From a virus, in the IMG/VR virus record IMGVR_UViG_3300043395_002349, positions 1 to 64,000 of that record: a DNA stretch of 64,000 bases; one strand, 5' to 3'. Numbering within the stretch: the first letter of the stretch is position 1; each line of letters starts with the position of its first letter. Below the pieces are notes generated by a model. The model was not told the origin of the DNA. It did not search any database and worked only from the letters and a program-made list of their open reading frames with translations. Both the position numbers and the translations under genes were made by a program. Below, piece by piece: positions 26,827 to 35,628 of the stretch.

Positions 26827-27795
26827 TTAAAAGTTTTGTGCGTATCCTAATGGAAAACCGTTTCTAAATTCAGATGTCATTTTTGGAATTAATATCTGGT
26901 ACCCCCTAATCAATTCTTCTATACCCATATCCAGTGTATATTCTGGTTTCCAACCGGTGTTTTCTATTTTTTTGTTTGAAACAATATAATCTCTTTTATC
27001 CGGGTCTTCATAAAAATCTGAGTATGTAATTGCAAAATCAGGAATATGTTGTTGTATTTTTTCTAACAATTCCTGCTTACTTAAATTTGCATTACTTAAT
27101 CCTACATTATAAACATTGTGTTTCATTTTTTCATAATTATTTAATGCCCAAACGAATACGTTTCCAACATCTTGTATATGAATAAAATTACGTTTAAAAT
27201 GTCTTTCAAAGACAGTAATGTATTTATCGGTTAATGCTTTATAAACAAATTCATTAACTAATAAATCTGTTCTCATTCTTGGTGAAACACCAAATACAGT
27301 TGCTAACCGAAAACAAACCGCTGATGAACTTTCTAATAACAATTTTTCCGCTGCTACTTTACTTTCACCATAAACTGAAATTGGATTTAGTGGTGATGTT
27401 TCCGTACATTCTGTTTGTCCTTCACCGATACCATATCCACTATTTGTATTAGGATAAAGTATAATATGATGTTCATCTATTACATCTAATATTGTCTTTA
27501 TTTGCTCAAAGTTAACTTCCCATGCTAATTGTGGGTCTGCTTTACAAGCAGGAAAACCTACAATTGCTGCTAATGGAATAATTACATCATTATCTGCAAC
27601 TAATTTTTGTAATAAATTTTTGTTTCTAACATCACCAAAAATAAATTTGTAATTTATATTGGATACTAATTGTAAGGGTGATAGTTGTTTAAAACTTAAA
27701 TTATCTAAAACGGTAATTTTATGTCCTTGTTCTAACATTTTTTTAGAAATAACCGATCCTAAATAACCTGCCCCACCTGTAATTAAAATATTCAT
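26827..27795 (-). CDS. NAD-dependent nucleotide-sugar epimerase/dehydratase (canonical)
   Basis: 322 residues, extended SDR. TGGAGYLG (6-13) binds NAD(P). PISVYGESKVAAEK supplies the catalytic Tyr142 and Lys146. FGDVRNKN and IPLAAIVGFPACK are typical of UDP-glucose 4-epimerase-like proteins, and the Cys in GFPACKADP is characteristic of one subfamily seen in O-antigen clusters. The likely role is C4 epimerisation or reduction of a nucleotide sugar. Unlike the 15110 and 17954 proteins, its catalytic residues are intact. It lies one base downstream of the radical SAM gene and one base upstream of the LamG gene. Confidence 0.92.
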   Translation of the reverse strand: MNILITGGAGYLGSVISKKMLEQGHKITVLDNLSFKQLSPLQLVSNINYKFIFGDVRNKNLLQKLVADNDVIIPLAAIVGFPACKADPQLAWEVNFEQIKTILDVIDEHHIILYPNTNSGYGIGEGQTECTETSPLNPISVYGESKVAAEKLLLESSSAVCFRLATVFGVSPRMRTDLLVNEFVYKALTDKYITVFERHFKRNFIHIQDVGNVFVWALNNYEKMKHNVYNVGLSNANLSKQELLEKIQQHIPDFAITYSDFYEDPDKRDYIVSNKKIENTGWKPEYTLDMGIEELIRGYQILIPKMTSEFRNGFPLGYAQNF

Positions 27796-28482
27796 TTATA
27801 TTAAAGTTTGTGTTAATGTTGTAGATGCTTTTAATGGGTTTCCTGAAATCATAATATTTAATCTTTCCTGTAATTTTACATTTCCGTATTCTTCAACATA
27901 GGCGTGATTTCCATTACCACTTTTATCTAATACTTTAAATCTGTTTACGTTTGTAAAATCAATATCACATACTATGCCAAATTTATCAACTATTTCAAAT
28001 TTACTAATAACTCCGTTTAAATAATTTTTATTTTGAACAAACGGATTTGAAGTACCTATCCATAATGGAACATTATTATAATCACTTACTATTCCTTCAA
28101 AATTAATTTCTTTAATTTTATCGTTTACTATCGCTCTGAAAATATTCTTTTCCGTATCTATTTGATAGATTATTGAAAAATCAACATCATATTCAAAATC
28201 AAAACTATGTGTTATCGTTTCATCTGAAAAATTGTTTGTATTTTTATTAACCGATAATTCAAATTTGATTGTGTTATTTTCTATATAAACACCACTATCT
28301 ACAATACCTTGTTTTGCAAAAATATATTGTTTTTTTCCATTATTTTTTGCATTAAAAATACAATTAATTGTCAAATCGTTTTGAAACAATCCTTTTAATA
28401 AATTAGGTCTTATTGATGTGTTATACTTTGTTTCTTTAAATAAAGAACAACAAAACGTATCTTTAAATTCAAATAGTTCCAT
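27796..28482 (-). CDS. Stand-alone LamG/concanavalin A-like lectin domain protein
   Basis: 228 residues, predicted all-beta. It ends with FTNVNRFKVLDKSGNGNHAY, matching the D-x-S/T-G-N-x-N-H segment of the LamG insertions in the neighbouring GT7 proteins (LTDNGNHGEIYD, LSGNKNNGLIYN). WIGTSNPFVQNKNYLNGVISKFEIVD in the middle (without quoting further) resembles their YIGTTTS...FKGDIAKIMMWD part. No catalytic residues are seen, so glycan or protein binding is the best guess. It forms TAATG with radical SAM paralogue B. It could be an acceptor-binding partner for a cassette enzyme or a virion lectin. Confidence 0.72.
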   Translation of the reverse strand: MELFEFKDTFCCSLFKETKYNTSIRPNLLKGLFQNDLTINCIFNAKNNGKKQYIFAKQGIVDSGVYIENNTIKFELSVNKNTNNFSDETITHSFDFEYDVDFSIIYQIDTEKNIFRAIVNDKIKEINFEGIVSDYNNVPLWIGTSNPFVQNKNYLNGVISKFEIVDKFGIVCDIDFTNVNRFKVLDKSGNGNHAYVEEYGNVKLQERLNIMISGNPLKASTTLTQTLI

Positions 28483-29873
28483 TATTTCATTTCTTTACAT
28501 TTGTTATAAAAATCGGCTAATTCAGGGAATGTTTTTTCAAAATTGGTTCCCCTTCTTCTATCATGCTCACTAAAGAAATTATAAAAATCTTTTCTATGTG
28601 TTAATCTATCTTCATCTGCGATTGATGTAAAGTAATCATAAATTCTTCTTACTTTTACAATTTCTACATCACTAAACCCATAACAATTTACATCTTCTCT
28701 TAACATTTCATAAAATTCAACCAATTGTGCTTGTTTCCAAATTTCGTCTGCCCATTCCTTATCTAAAATTTTGATAGATTGATGATTTGGATATCGAAGA
28801 TATGAACTATCTAACAATAATGGCTGCCTATAATATCTTAATGCGTTTGTGTGTTTTGCTTTTAATGAATACACATCTGTAATTAATTTACGATATGATG
28901 GTACTGATAATGCATTATATGTACTCATTATATCAATTGTTAATCTTGGTATATATTCACATAAATCATCAATTCTATCCATTAATTGATTATATACTAA
29001 ACCATTCCTTTGATATTCGGCCTGTGCACCATATCCATCACAACTTGTATATAAAATCAATTCTTTCACTAATCCCTTTTCAGAAATTATTTTAAACTTT
29101 TCTTTAAATTTATTATATAATGCATCGGGTACTCCTAAATTTGAATTTATACTCAATGATAATTCTTTATTAGGATTATCAGTTTCAATGATATAATCTA
29201 AAATTTTCATTGTATCTCTATGCATCATTGGTTCGCCACCGGTAACTCTAAATGTATACAAATCATTATATAATTCAGGCCACCATTTCCAAAATGCCTC
29301 AACGTATGGGTTGTATTCATTTTGTGGAATTGGTATTCTACCACTACCAACAAAATGTTCCAATCCATTAAAATTATCGGATGTTGGATATCCCCCATGT
29401 TGTTCAATTTCTTCCATCCATTTTGTTGAGAATGGTGGTGCACAATATGAACATTTAAAGTTACACGCGTTTGAGAATGCAACTTCAACGTAAGATGGAT
29501 TTATATTATCTCTCCAATCTGAATTTTTTATTTTTTCTATTTGTGGATATGCCCATGGTTCAGAAGATTTAAATGTTCTATCGCTAAATTGATTTGAACT
29601 ATCTTCTACACCCCAACAATAATCACATTCTGTCGGGCGTTGACCTTCTAACATTTCTCTACGCTTTTGTTTCTTAAAACGTGTATTATGCAGTGCGGAT
29701 GGATTTCTTTGAATTTCTGTTGTAGAAATTTGATGTGTCATCGGATGGTGACAACTATGATTATGTCCTATATGTAGATGTAATGTAACCTGCATCCATT
29801 TTGCCAAACAGAATCCTGGTCCTATTTCATTTAACTCTGCTCTTACTTTTTCAAATTTTTCGTAACTTGCCAT
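28482..29873 (-). CDS. Radical SAM protein, twitch-type, paralogue B
   Basis: 463 residues. SNACNFKCSYC gives the 4Fe-4S ligands C137, C141, C144; YTFRVTGGEPMMHRDTMK gives the SAM-binding GGE. The N-terminal CDYCWGVED (83-91) pairs with CEYCWRVED in paralogue A, and both proteins share ADRRRG/DVRRGKNF-type C-terminal segments ahead of the last 20 residues. The two genes are separated by an epimerase and a LamG gene, so a duplication followed by insertion or shuffling is likely. Probable role: radical chemistry on a sugar or peptide during glycan synthesis, not assignable further. Confidence 0.9.
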   Translation of the reverse strand: MASYEKFEKVRAELNEIGPGFCLAKWMQVTLHLHIGHNHSCHHPMTHQISTTEIQRNPSALHNTRFKKQKRREMLEGQRPTECDYCWGVEDSSNQFSDRTFKSSEPWAYPQIEKIKNSDWRDNINPSYVEVAFSNACNFKCSYCAPPFSTKWMEEIEQHGGYPTSDNFNGLEHFVGSGRIPIPQNEYNPYVEAFWKWWPELYNDLYTFRVTGGEPMMHRDTMKILDYIIETDNPNKELSLSINSNLGVPDALYNKFKEKFKIISEKGLVKELILYTSCDGYGAQAEYQRNGLVYNQLMDRIDDLCEYIPRLTIDIMSTYNALSVPSYRKLITDVYSLKAKHTNALRYYRQPLLLDSSYLRYPNHQSIKILDKEWADEIWKQAQLVEFYEMLREDVNCYGFSDVEIVKVRRIYDYFTSIADEDRLTHRKDFYNFFSEHDRRRGTNFEKTFPELADFYNKCKEMK

Positions 29874-31318
29874 TATGCTTTACAATTTATTATTACTGAA
29901 TTATTACCAATATCATCTACTGATAATAATTCATATTTTAAATTATTCATTCCGTCTTCTTTCCAATCATATTTTCCTTGCTGCATTTCTAACACATATC
30001 TTCTTTCATTTCTTGCAGTTGTTTCACCTTTTGCCCATTTATCAACACCACCTACACTTATTAATCCTTCGGTTTGATGTGGTAAACATTCAAACTTACC
30101 ATCTCTACGGAAAGGTAAGATAGTATGATGAATTTTTAAAATATCTTCTTCTTTTATTTCAACATCATAGATTTCGCCGTGATTTCCATTATCGGTTAAA
30201 TCTTCTAGTATATTTCCATTTGTATTATTAAAATCATAATGTGCCACCATATCTTCTGGGAACTCCATTATTTCATTTTCTTCTAAACATCTGTCCCACA
30301 TCATAATTTTTGCAATATCCCCTTTAAACCACCTATTAACCTCATCTATCCCTACTGATGTTGTCGTTCCTATATAATAAGGTTCTGTACCATATCTTTT
30401 TAATAATCCATTATATTCCATTGGTGATGTAACGCCTGTTCCGAATCGTGCATCACTCTTTCTACCATTAATATAAAGTGATATCTGTTTGCTATCATCA
30501 TCAACCGTTAATGTTACCCATGTCCATTGTTGTTCATATCTTTTAGCCCATAGGTATAAAAATTCTCTTTCATTGTTCCATAACATTGTAGTAAATGCTC
30601 TACTATTATTATAAGATATACCCCAATCATGTCCGGGTCTGCGAAATACAGGATATTCACAAAATCTTCTATCTTCATCACCGATTAAATAGATAGGCAC
30701 TTTTTCTTCTTGTTGATGTGCTTTAACTAAAATAGAAACTGAATGTGAACGTGAACATATATTGCGAATAGTTCTTGTTGGTTCTATTTTTACATATGAA
30801 TTACGTCCATTAAAATATCCGTATTTTTGATTTTTAATTATTGGTAAATAATGTTGTTCTGCATTATCAGTTAATACACATCTCCAAAATAAATCATCAT
30901 CTTCCATACCCCAATCCCAATAATCATTTGAGTAACCATTTGTAGCTTCTACTTGTTCTTTTGTAAATAGTACTGCACCTCCAAAATATTCCTCATATTT
31001 AAGGTTATAATCCGTTTGTGATATTCTTACTGCCAAATGCTTTGGGTTCTCAGGATTGTAACTATAATCACAAGAATCATCTTCGGGTACCATATCAATA
31101 TCATGCCAAACTATATAATCACATCCATCATCAAATGCGTGTTTTGCGGCTATGTTTTTCATCTTACCTCGATTGAACAATTTATCATCACATTGATGTG
31201 CAAAATAAATCTTATGTTCAATACCTCTTTCTTCTAAGAATTTATGAACTCTAGGCGAAAACTCTTTTAAATGAGCTTCTCTATTTCTATATGGTACACA
31301 AACACCTAACTTATGCAT
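29873..31318 (-). CDS. GT7 (beta-1,4-galactosyltransferase-like) enzyme with nested LamG domain, copy 1
   Basis: 481 residues. The first 150 are a GT-A glycosyltransferase of family 7: CVPYRNREAHL, DKLFNRGKMKNIA, HDIDMVP with the metal-binding DxD (D73, D75), YFGGAVLF and NGYSNDYWDWGMEDDDL, the acceptor/catalytic loop. Residues about 160-390 are a LamG-like lectin domain ending LTDNGNHGEIYD. After it, LPFRRDGKFECLPHQ and DGMNNLKYELL resume the C-terminal strands usually found directly after EDDD in GT7. The lectin is therefore inserted inside the transferase, not appended. It probably transfers Gal, GalNAc or a similar sugar; donor not provable. TAATG overlaps on both sides. Confidence 0.88.
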   Translation of the reverse strand: MHKLGVCVPYRNREAHLKEFSPRVHKFLEERGIEHKIYFAHQCDDKLFNRGKMKNIAAKHAFDDGCDYIVWHDIDMVPEDDSCDYSYNPENPKHLAVRISQTDYNLKYEEYFGGAVLFTKEQVEATNGYSNDYWDWGMEDDDLFWRCVLTDNAEQHYLPIIKNQKYGYFNGRNSYVKIEPTRTIRNICSRSHSVSILVKAHQQEEKVPIYLIGDEDRRFCEYPVFRRPGHDWGISYNNSRAFTTMLWNNEREFLYLWAKRYEQQWTWVTLTVDDDSKQISLYINGRKSDARFGTGVTSPMEYNGLLKRYGTEPYYIGTTTSVGIDEVNRWFKGDIAKIMMWDRCLEENEIMEFPEDMVAHYDFNNTNGNILEDLTDNGNHGEIYDVEIKEEDILKIHHTILPFRRDGKFECLPHQTEGLISVGGVDKWAKGETTARNERRYVLEMQQGKYDWKEDGMNNLKYELLSVDDIGNNSVIINCKA

Positions 31319-32736
31319 TATAAATTAACTTTTATTTTTATTGCGTTATTTGTTATATCTTCTCGTTCTACTTCTTTATACACACAGGTATTTAATCCAT
31401 CTATACTCAAATCTACAACATTTCCCTTCATTTCATTATAAAATCTTTCCTGATTTTTTCTAGTTTCAGAATGTACCCAATTATTTCCTATTGTAGAATT
31501 GGAAGTATGTTTTAATGTTTTAAATTTACCTTCTCTACGAATTGGTACAATTATATCTGTCTGAAATTTATCTAACATTACATCATCTTCACAGTTATAA
31601 ATCAATCCATTATTTTTATTTCCACTTAAATCTTGTAATATATCACCTTTAAAATTTTTAAAATCATAATAACATTTTAAAAACTTTGATTTGTTATATT
31701 TTTTAAAATCATTTACAATAGATTTATACAAAGAATTTTCATAAATATCTTTTATATTATTTTCATCTAATGCAATATTCCAAATAGCGAACTCTGCTAT
31801 TAATCCTTTAAAATAAAATTGATTAGTATCTAATGTAGGATTACCAGCACCTAAATACAAATAATCCACATCATATGGAAATATTTGCTCAGTTATTTCT
31901 TTTTTATCTACTAATTCACCATTCATATAAAAACAAAATTCATCATCTGTTTTTGTTATTACTAAATGTGACCAAATTTCATTTAATATTTCGGTTTGAA
32001 TTGATATAGATTTATCATCTTTTGTCCACATTTCACCTTTATATCTTTTGAATGATGTATATGATATACCTGTATTTCTACCTGGTATTGATACAATTTG
32101 ATATTCATCAAAGTCAGTATTAAGTGAAGTTTTACAATCTTCTGGTTTTATTTTTATTGAAATTGTAAAGTCATTATTAAAGATTGATGTTAAATTTTTG
32201 TATGGAACTTTTACATAAGAACTTTTTCCATCAAATTTAAAATAATTAATTAAATAATTTTTATCTTCAATACCAAATGAAATTTTATCTAATGGAATAT
32301 TTCTCTGAATGCATCTATAAAGTAAATCGTCATCTTCAAATCCCCAACCCCAATACTCATTGGAATATCCATTAACAAGTTTGTAATCATGCACATTAAA
32401 CAAAGTAACTCCACCAAAATAATCCATAAATGGAATATCTTTGTTTATTTTAGAAACTAAATGAATAGGTGTTTCTGAATATGAATAATCCACTCCTTTT
32501 AAGGGTAACATATCCACATCATGTAATGCAAAATAATCAAACCCCTCTTTAATAGCAATTCTAGCACCTACATTTAGAAGTTTACCTCTATTAAAAGGTT
32601 TATTATCATTTTGTTCAATGACAAAGATTTTGTAATCGTAATCCTTTAAATATTCTTGCATATAAGGAACGAAAACTTCTAAATGAGATTGTCTGTCTCT
32701 ATAAGGAACTATTATTGCTAATTTCTTATTCTTCAT
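31318..32736 (-). CDS. GT7-like glycosyltransferase with nested LamG domain, copy 2
   Basis: 472 residues from ATG 32734-32736. I prefer this start because the product then begins MKNKKLAIIVPYRDR, like copy 3; an in-frame ATG five codons upstream (32751) exists. GT7 motifs: PFNRGKLLNVG, LHDVDMLP (D73, D75), YFGGVTLF and NEYWGWGFEDDDL, intact. A LamG-like domain spans about 155-385 and ends LSGNKNNGLIYN. VPIRREGKFKTLKH and DGLNTCVYKEV complete the transferase fold. It is expected to act in the cytoplasm on a nucleotide sugar, with the lectin perhaps holding the acceptor glycan or glycoprotein. Middle of a tandem array with copies 1 and 3. Confidence 0.88.
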   Translation of the reverse strand: MKNKKLAIIVPYRDRQSHLEVFVPYMQEYLKDYDYKIFVIEQNDNKPFNRGKLLNVGARIAIKEGFDYFALHDVDMLPLKGVDYSYSETPIHLVSKINKDIPFMDYFGGVTLFNVHDYKLVNGYSNEYWGWGFEDDDLLYRCIQRNIPLDKISFGIEDKNYLINYFKFDGKSSYVKVPYKNLTSIFNNDFTISIKIKPEDCKTSLNTDFDEYQIVSIPGRNTGISYTSFKRYKGEMWTKDDKSISIQTEILNEIWSHLVITKTDDEFCFYMNGELVDKKEITEQIFPYDVDYLYLGAGNPTLDTNQFYFKGLIAEFAIWNIALDENNIKDIYENSLYKSIVNDFKKYNKSKFLKCYYDFKNFKGDILQDLSGNKNNGLIYNCEDDVMLDKFQTDIIVPIRREGKFKTLKHTSNSTIGNNWVHSETRKNQERFYNEMKGNVVDLSIDGLNTCVYKEVEREDITNNAIKIKVNL

Positions 32737-32959
32737 TAAAATCTCTTTCAATTCCCTTGTCAGGTCTTGTAGAAGAACCTACACTTTTAGTTTTAGCTAT
32801 GTTATAAAATTCATTCAAATACCATTCTAATCTTGTAGACCATCCTGCGGTATCTAAATCGTATAACCAATCACTAATGTCTTGCATAGAGTGTGCAATA
32901 CTTTCTAAAGCCTTTACACCTCTTTCTTCTGTTGATAATTCTGTTTTTTTGTCTGCCAT
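32726..32959 (-). CDS. Small acidic helical protein, unknown
   Basis: 77 residues, no cysteines, predicted mostly helical (VKALESIAHSMQDISDWLYD). No motif recognised. It lies between two GT7-LamG genes and overlaps the start of copy 2 by 11 bases. Its conservation of overlaps and sensible composition support translation. It may be an accessory or structural component; nothing more can be said. Confidence 0.6.
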   Translation of the reverse strand: MADKKTELSTEERGVKALESIAHSMQDISDWLYDLDTAGWSTRLEWYLNEFYNIAKTKSVGSSTRPDKGIERDFNEE

Positions 32960-32969
32960 ATTATTTGTT

Positions 32970-33275
32970 TTAATAATTTAATAATTTATTTATAACTTCA
33001 TCAAATACTATTTTTTCATGTCCTTCTACCCAAACCTTATCTTTTATTTGTTTTAATTTTTCTCTTTCTACAACAAATTTTTCATATTGTAACACATATT
33101 CAAACGTATTAGAACCATTCGGATGATATATTTTCATTAAACCTTCCATACATAAAATAAATTTAGGTAAGAAAAATTTAAAATCTCCTTTTCCTTCTTT
33201 TAATGTTTGAAACTCTTCTGCAATTTGCTCTAATTTTTTTACAAAAGTTTCATTATTTAATAAATCTTTTATCAT
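32970..33275 (-). CDS. Small hypothetical protein, 101 aa
   Basis: From the ATG at 33273-33275, which overlaps the stop of GT7 copy 3 as ATGA; an upstream in-frame ATG at 33293 is the alternative and would add six residues. The product is charged and helical (TFVKKLEQIAEEFQTLKEG, EREKLKQIKDKVWVEG), without transmembrane or catalytic motifs. It sits with the 77-aa gene between GT7 copies 2 and 3, suggesting that these two small genes travelled or were inserted together within the GT7 array. No family recognised. Confidence 0.62.
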   Translation of the reverse strand: MIKDLLNNETFVKKLEQIAEEFQTLKEGKGDFKFFLPKFILCMEGLMKIYHPNGSNTFEYVLQYEKFVVEREKLKQIKDKVWVEGHEKIVFDEVINKLLNY

Positions 33276-34753
33276 AAAATAATTTTTAACCATTCAGTTT
33301 TTTTATCAAAACTTTCTTGTTTTACTAATTTAAATTTAATATTACTTAATCCTATTTTATTTGTAGGAATTTTCTTTGTTAATATATCATTAAAAAATAT
33401 ATCACCATTTTCTAAAATGTCAGGATCATATGATTTATATCTTTCTACTATATCCGTATCGTTTTCATGTGGTAATGATTGGAAATTGGCTTCTATTCTT
33501 TTTGGTAATTTTATTTTAGAAGTTTTTAATATTTCATCTTCTTTTAAATAAGCTGAATAATTACTACCAAAGTTATTATAAACCGTTGCGTGATTATGAT
33601 TTTTTGTTTCATCTATTATAAAATTTTTATAAAACTTTGTAAAACTATATTTTACAACTGGTTCGAATTGTGTTTGTAATTTTCTATTAAATACTAATCC
33701 ATTTAAATACAAATTTTTGATTTCAGAATCACTTAATACATAATCAAAAAAATATAAATTTGCTAACTTTCCTCTAAATAAATTTTTGTTGTGTGAACCT
33801 GCTCCTAAATAAATTTTATCTTTTGTGTAATCCCATAATGGTAATTCAAAGTCAGTAAGAGTATCTTGTTTTTTACCTTCTTCAAATGTATCTACTATCA
33901 ATCGTAGTTTATTAGAATCAAAATCCATTATACATACAATGTGATGCCATTGATTTGGTGCTAATTTTCTATAATTAAAATAATATTTTTTATCTTTACC
34001 CCAAAAATTAAATCTTAATGTATTATCTGGTTGAATAGAAATTCCACTATTAAATCCTGGAAATGAAATAACATATTGTTCATCTTTAACAAATTCATCA
34101 AAATTAATCCAGGCTGAAATTGTAAATGAATCCGCGGTAATTCCTTTTAAAAATTTATTTGGTATAATTTCAACTTGTGTTTCACCATCAAAATTTAAAT
34201 ATGTTATCTTTTCTTTTTTTATAGAATCAGTAATTCTTAATCTATCTATTTCGTAATTATTATCTATTCGTGGATAAACATATTCGGAATCTAATTTAAT
34301 ACCGTTTTGTTCCATTCTAAATAATAAATCTAAATCCGTATATCCCCAACCATAATATTCATTTGAGTATCCATTTATTGATTGAAAATCTTCTTTAGAA
34401 ATAATAAAAACACCACCTGTGTATTGTAAATATGGTAAGGTATTTTCGTGAACTTGTACTCTTGTTGCTAAATGTGTTGGTATTTTTTTATACGAATAAT
34501 CTGCTTTATCTGATGTTGGTAACATATCTACATCGTGAAAACAGAAATAATCATACTCATCTTTTAATAAATGAAATGCAGAGTTACAAAGTTTTCCATA
34601 ATTAAATGGTTTATCATCGCTTTGTTCAATTACAAATATTTTATAATCAAAATTTTTATCTTTTAGAAACGATTGTATGTGTGGCAAGAAAATATCAAGA
34701 TGTTCTCTCCTATCTCTATACGGAACAATAATTGCTAATTTATGTTTATCCAT
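33272..34753 (-). CDS. GT7-like glycosyltransferase with nested LamG domain, copy 3, altered acidic loop
   Basis: 493 residues. Same architecture as the two copies downstream: GT7 N-part (IIVPYRDRREHL, KPFNYGKLCN, FHDVDMLPT with D74 and D76, YTGGVFII), LamG-like insertion at about 175-410, then KLPKRIEANFQSLPH and IGLSNIKFKLV. The acceptor loop differs: YYGWGYTDLDLLFR instead of WGWGxEDDDL, so the Glu and the second Asp are replaced by Thr and Leu while the first and third acidic positions remain. FNRGK is also FNYGK. This suggests a changed acceptor or donor preference rather than loss of function, but that needs modelling. It precedes a 35-base gap, one of the longest in the cassette. Confidence 0.86.
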   Translation of the reverse strand: MDKHKLAIIVPYRDRREHLDIFLPHIQSFLKDKNFDYKIFVIEQSDDKPFNYGKLCNSAFHLLKDEYDYFCFHDVDMLPTSDKADYSYKKIPTHLATRVQVHENTLPYLQYTGGVFIISKEDFQSINGYSNEYYGWGYTDLDLLFRMEQNGIKLDSEYVYPRIDNNYEIDRLRITDSIKKEKITYLNFDGETQVEIIPNKFLKGITADSFTISAWINFDEFVKDEQYVISFPGFNSGISIQPDNTLRFNFWGKDKKYYFNYRKLAPNQWHHIVCIMDFDSNKLRLIVDTFEEGKKQDTLTDFELPLWDYTKDKIYLGAGSHNKNLFRGKLANLYFFDYVLSDSEIKNLYLNGLVFNRKLQTQFEPVVKYSFTKFYKNFIIDETKNHNHATVYNNFGSNYSAYLKEDEILKTSKIKLPKRIEANFQSLPHENDTDIVERYKSYDPDILENGDIFFNDILTKKIPTNKIGLSNIKFKLVKQESFDKKTEWLKIIL

Positions 34754-34788
34754 ACCTAAATGTAACGAAGTTTTACTATAAAACCAAA

Positions 34789-35628
34789 TTAAATTGATTG
34801 AATCTTTTTGAAAAGTTTATCCCAGTGTGAATATCCCCATATTCCACAATTTTCAATCATAAACCTCTCATCATATATATCAATTTTAAAATTATTTGAT
34901 TTTATAGCATCATACATTTTCTGATATTCATTAGAATAAGAATGTTCTTTTTTAATATCCGCAACTGCTTTAATTCTTTCTACACAAGTACTATCCCACT
35001 TAAAATGATTAACTATAACATTGTATCTATCGGTAGGTGCAATTAATGGATGATTCCAACCTTGCCATTTCCAAGTTGTTTGCCCGTCTATTTTTGCGTA
35101 ATGTTGACCAGGTGTAAGTTCTACATATCCCTTCATTATACAAACTTTATTAGGGCATGCACCCGAAAGTGGATATCTAAAAAATCCTGCTAATGGAAAT
35201 TGTTTAAATATGTCTTCGTTTTCTTTTATCTCTACAAATTCACCATCTATACCAATTCTATCTACAAAACCACCTCTAACTAATTCCCATCCATTTATTT
35301 CACATTCTTCTATTATAGAATCTATATCCTTTGAATATTCATGAAATTCATCATCATCTGCTACAATCCACCAATCATTAGGATGTAATAATTTAGTTTG
35401 ATTGTATAAATGAGTAACATGTTCCCAATTAAATTTTTCTTTTTTAGAACGTTTGATTATTTGTACATTTGGAAAATTTGATGCAATTTTTTTAACTTCA
35501 TCATATGTACTCATGTCATCCCATTCGTACACAACCACATAAATCTCATCTACTAAATTTTCATAATAAGAAAAAAAATGGTTAAGAGTATTTGTTCTAC
35601 TTCCTGTAACTGTAACTAATCTTGTCAT
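34789..35628 (-). CDS. GT2/GT92-like glycosyltransferase
   Basis: 279 residues. The N-terminus LVTVTGSRTNTLNHFFSYYE and EIYVVVYEWDD form a Rossmann-like GT-A start. DWWIVADDDEFHEY (about 95-108) contains the DxD that binds the metal-nucleotide sugar. Later HYAKIDGQTTWKWQGWNHP and VNHFKWDS have the His residues often seen in GT92-like enzymes. No membrane segment. ATGA overlap with the epimerase gene upstream. Likely a soluble transferase adding one sugar in the cassette's glycan. Linkage unknown. Confidence 0.82.
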   Translation of the reverse strand: MTRLVTVTGSRTNTLNHFFSYYENLVDEIYVVVYEWDDMSTYDEVKKIASNFPNVQIIKRSKKEKFNWEHVTHLYNQTKLLHPNDWWIVADDDEFHEYSKDIDSIIEECEINGWELVRGGFVDRIGIDGEFVEIKENEDIFKQFPLAGFFRYPLSGACPNKVCIMKGYVELTPGQHYAKIDGQTTWKWQGWNHPLIAPTDRYNVIVNHFKWDSTCVERIKAVADIKKEHSYSNEYQKMYDAIKSNNFKIDIYDERFMIENCGIWGYSHWDKLFKKIQSI

